From Pseudomonadota bacterium (GTDB lineage Bacteria; Pseudomonadota; Gammaproteobacteria; Steroidobacterales; Steroidobacteraceae), in assembly GCA_021851405.1 (NCBI GenBank), contig JAJZDW010000026.1, forward strand, positions 1 to 52,049: DNA of 52,049 bases. The letters are read 5' to 3'. The position numbers were made by a program, and so were the translations under genes. Positions 50,322 through 52,049 of the stretch are shown here, in pieces. Each line of letters opens with the position of its first letter. The stretch's first letter is position 1. The notes under the pieces were generated by a model. The model was given only the letters and a program-made list of their open reading frames with translations, had not been told where the DNA came from and made no database searches.

Positions 50322-50840
50322 GCCCGACGCGAGCCTAGGCTCGAGAAGCCCGATGCGGAACCTCGTGCCGCGGGATCTGCTCGCGCCCCCCGTCCGTGAC
50401 GTCTAGTGGTCGCCTGCGCGGACACCAGACACCCGCGGCACTCGTCACTTGGCCCGGGACGCGCTGGCTTTGCCATTGGCTTGAACGCCGTCGCTCGACA
50501 TGTCGAGCTCCCTGGCGACCCAGGGCTCATCGCGCGCGCCGCTCCGCAGCGCTCTTCTGGGCTCTTCGGACGTGCGGCACTCGAAGTGGGTGCCCTTCGG
50601 CGCGTTCACCGAATCCACCGACGGTCGGGAAGGGCGCTCAAGTGACTTCGTAGTTGGTGCCCGTTTAGGGGCTCGTAACTCTTTAACGCACATGGATTTT
50701 GGTCCTGTGCGTAGTAACACCCGCCCGAAACGGGTGTTACTACGCATCTGACCATGGGATTGTGACAAGGCCCGGTTTAGGCACCCGGCGTGCCCGTTTT
50801 CCATAACCAAGCTGCCTTTACTGCGGGTACCCTTTCGAGG
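50322..50840. other. 519-bp spacer without a convincing gene
   Basis: Short frames exist on both strands, but none has a plausible protein, ribosome site or codon pattern like the neighbours. The stretch contains one strong feature, a 16-bp inverted repeat at 50708-50746. Base composition is more mixed than in the core genes. A GTG at 50790 opens the frame of the next gene earlier than the ATG I chose. Confidence 0.5.
50708..50746. repeat. 16-bp perfect inverted repeat with 7-base loop
   Basis: TGCGTAGTAACACCCG (50708-50723) and CGGGTGTTACTACGCA (50731-50746) pair completely, with CCCGAAA in the loop. A degenerate relative lies at 48426-48463. It could be a REP-like element, a strong hairpin ending transcripts of the Fic region, or the recognition end of a mobile segment. 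Confidence 0.7.
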
Positions 50841-51410
50841 ATGCCCGAGACGAAGAAAACCCCGTCGTACCTGAAGGGTCTTGCCGAGACCAGAGCGCTC
50901 CTCGCCGGCGATGTCGAGCGCTACGAGCGTCTAATACATGAAATCCAGGAAAATCTCGCGCTGGCACGACGGGAGCTCGAGGGCTGCGACCTCCTGATCC
51001 GTCGGTTCGATGGGTGTCTCGATCCGCTGAAAATCCCGCCATTCCGCCCTTGGCGTTATCAGCAAAAGCGCGGGGTGCTCCGAGACACCATCATCGCAGT
51101 CGTCAGGGAAAGAGCTCCGAATGCAGTGACGACGCACGAGATCGGGTGGGAGCTGCAAATGCGGCTGGAGTTGAGTTTCGAGACCGCCGCCGAGGATTCG
51201 AAGTGGCTTCATGACTCGGTCGCGCGACAGCTGAAGTGCTTCGTGGTCGAGAGGCGTGTTGAGCGGCTACATGACCCCCTCACCCCTACCTCAGAAGTCG
51301 GCCGGTGGCGCTGGATACTGGACATTGCCCCTTCGCTGGTCCACTTGACGCAGCAGCTTGCGTCGCAAGGTTCAGCAGTTCGGACTCCCGATACCGACCC
51401 CGCTGTGTGA
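50841..51410 (+). CDS. hypothetical coiled-coil protein of accessory regions
   Basis: 189 residues from ATG 50841; a GTG at 50790 would add 17. The N-terminal 60 residues are helical with heptad-like spacing (GLAETRALLAGDVERYERL, ARRELEGCDLLIRRFDG). A middle part with KRGVLRDTIIAVVRERAP and TTHEIGWELQMRL then looks like a winged-helix domain. I recall similar unnamed proteins near integrases and islands of Proteobacteria but no function. A bidirectional terminator lies about 100 bases after its stop. Confidence 0.7.
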   Translation: MPETKKTPSYLKGLAETRALLAGDVERYERLIHEIQENLALARRELEGCDLLIRRFDGCLDPLKIPPFRPWRYQQKRGVLRDTIIAVVRERAPNAVTTHEIGWELQMRLELSFETAAEDSKWLHDSVARQLKCFVVERRVERLHDPLTPTSEVGRWRWILDIAPSLVHLTQQLASQGSAVRTPDTDPAV

Positions 51411-51506
51411 ATCCGCGTCAGTCCCTCGAGGGCCAGTGGTCAGCCGGAGGCGACCCGGTCGTCGGGCCCGAGAACACGGAAAAGTACGCGTACCCGATCC
51501 ATGTGA

Positions 51507-51533
51507 AAACGGGGCCGATAAGGCCCCGTTTTG
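51507..51533. terminator. bidirectional intrinsic terminator
   Basis: AAAACGGGGCC (51507-51517) and GGCCCCGTTTT (51523-51533) form an 11-bp perfect stem with loop GATAA. The plus strand ends in TTTT and the minus strand likewise, so it can serve both the plus-strand gene ending at 51410 and the minus-strand gene ending at 51559. Confidence 0.8.
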
Positions 51534-51558
51534 TAAACATTGGGTCAGTGGTCGTCGG

Positions 51559-51768
51559 CTATTCGGCCTGATCCTCGACCAAGGCCTGTGGCTCTAAGTG
51601 ACACCGGCCAGCAGGATCCCCAGAATAAAAGGGACCGTCGTAGGGCAGCTGGGGCATGAGCTTCTCGGCGTCGAATGACGCCGGAGGAGGCGACGCCTGC
51701 ATACGCGCCACTGCCGCCCGGACGAAGTCCGAAGCATGCGCATCTGCTTCTCTCAGAACGGCTGACAT
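51559..51768 (-). CDS. hypothetical protein, 69 residues
   Basis: I do not recognise it. It begins MSAVLREADAHASDFVRAAV, an amphipathic helix, and continues with a proline-rich acidic tail. The ATG at 51768 has AGGAGGT about eight bases upstream on the minus strand, one of the strongest ribosome sites in the window and the reason for this start. The site lies within the last codons of the gene at 51771, so the two are coupled. An intrinsic terminator follows its stop. Confidence 0.6.
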   Translation of the reverse strand: MSAVLREADAHASDFVRAAVARMQASPPPASFDAEKLMPQLPYDGPFYSGDPAGRCHLEPQALVEDQAE

Positions 51769-51770
51769 AA

Positions 51771-52049
51771 TCAACCACCTCCTAGCTGCTTTTCGCAGTA
51801 TACCCTACCATCTATACCCTTGACAGCCCGATACCCCAGCGCCTCGTAAAGGGGGATTACGGATGTGAGCGGACTCACAAGGCGGGCATACAGGCATCCG
51901 AGGGCCTCCCCGTATAGCTCAAGCCCACGCAGGCTCAATCTCGCCACGTGCCGCTTCAGGGGGTGCTGCGGGTCCGGATTGCCCTCCAGATAATACGCCT
52001 TCACAAATTGCTTGCCCTTGGACGGGCGCCCCACGGCCAATGCACTTAG
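51771..52049 (-). CDS. partial hypothetical protein with GNAT-like C terminus
   Basis: The frame is open to the window edge; an in-frame TTG at 52040 would give 89 residues, but the gene may start outside. The C-terminal part has LYEALGYRAV, the kind of motif seen at the end of GNAT acetyltransferases, preceded by ARLSLRGLELYGEALG. No acetyl-CoA binding loop is visible in the part present. Coupled to the 69-residue gene, it is probably part of an accessory operon that continues beyond the window. Confidence 0.5.
   Translation of the reverse strand, partial: LSALAVGRPSKGKQFVKAYYLEGNPDPQHPLKRHVARLSLRGLELYGEALGCLYARLVSPLTSVIPLYEALGYRAVKGIDGRVYCEKQLGGG

Noticed and set aside
50445-50810. 121-residue minus-strand frame in the spacer after Fic
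   Set aside because: It runs through the 16-bp inverted repeat, has no ribosome site, and shows no recognisable family or conserved pattern.
1-52049. tRNA, rRNA or CRISPR loci
   Set aside because: I saw no cloverleaf with conserved tRNA arms, no rRNA sequence and no regularly spaced repeats.

Overview
The window is very GC-rich and densely packed, with codon choice strongly biased to G or C at third positions. Gene content points to a gammaproteobacterium, probably near Xanthomonadales, Nevskiales or Steroidobacter. Pointers are a fused RlmKL rRNA methyltransferase, Fe-type superoxide dismutase, a PuuA/PuuB/PuuD polyamine set, a PlpD-type patatin autotransporter and long-form MsrA. The lineage is inferred from families, not from a marker gene. 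I found no rRNA or tRNA genes and no CRISPR array.

Region 1 (1-10.5 kb) holds a B12-binding radical SAM protein divergent from a cysteine-desulfhydrase-like PLP enzyme, with an FNR/FixK-like palindrome between them. After these come a secreted type-B carboxylesterase, an unknown exported protein, sodB (GTG start), a ClC transporter and rlmKL.

Region 2 (10.3-17.7 kb) is a small ribbon-helix-helix regulator divergent from a six-gene operon hyfB-C-E-F-G-I. It encodes a membrane complex related to group 4 hydrogenases and complex I. Its large subunit has lost all four Ni-binding cysteines while the small subunit keeps its [4Fe-4S] ligands, so this is an energy-converting hydrogenase-related (Ehr-type) complex, not a hydrogenase.

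Region 3 (17.7-30.6 kb) is amino-acid and polyamine metabolism. asd is preceded by a 24-codon leader peptide rich in Thr, Lys and Met codons, with overlapping protector, antiterminator and terminator helices: a classical attenuator apparently sensing aspartate-family amino acids. Next come puuB divergent from puuD-puuA, a polyphosphate-glucokinase-like ROK kinase, a methionine-type aminotransferase, icd-nudix-DUF2905, a cationic amino-acid permease translationally coupled to agmatine deiminase, a Ser/Thr dehydratase and a pirin. puuC and aguB are absent from the window.

Region 4 (30.6-36.6 kb) has a 3-hydroxyisobutyrate-dehydrogenase-family enzyme, a TPR membrane protein, a PlpD-like patatin with an outer-membrane barrel, a small conserved protein and msrA.

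Region 5 (36.5-38.4 kb) is a 1.8-kb island inserted in the 3' end of msrA. A 42-bp identical segment of msrA recurs at its far end, attached to a displaced, diverged msrA tail. The island carries brnT-brnA and a third gene whose start has been separated from its body by a 231-bp IS-like miniature element.

Region 6 (38.4-48.4 kb) holds a GAF-GGDEF diguanylate cyclase, a small membrane protein, a fosmidomycin-resistance-type MFS pump, a SYLF-domain protein, a divergent PEP carboxylase overlapping a diamine-acetyltransferase-like gene, and a CPA2 antiporter with an RCK domain.

Region 7 (48.4-52.0 kb) is accessory: an AT-rich spacer, a frameshifted Fic gene between two related palindromic sequences, an unrecognised coiled-coil protein, a terminator, and two minus-strand genes, the last cut by the window edge.
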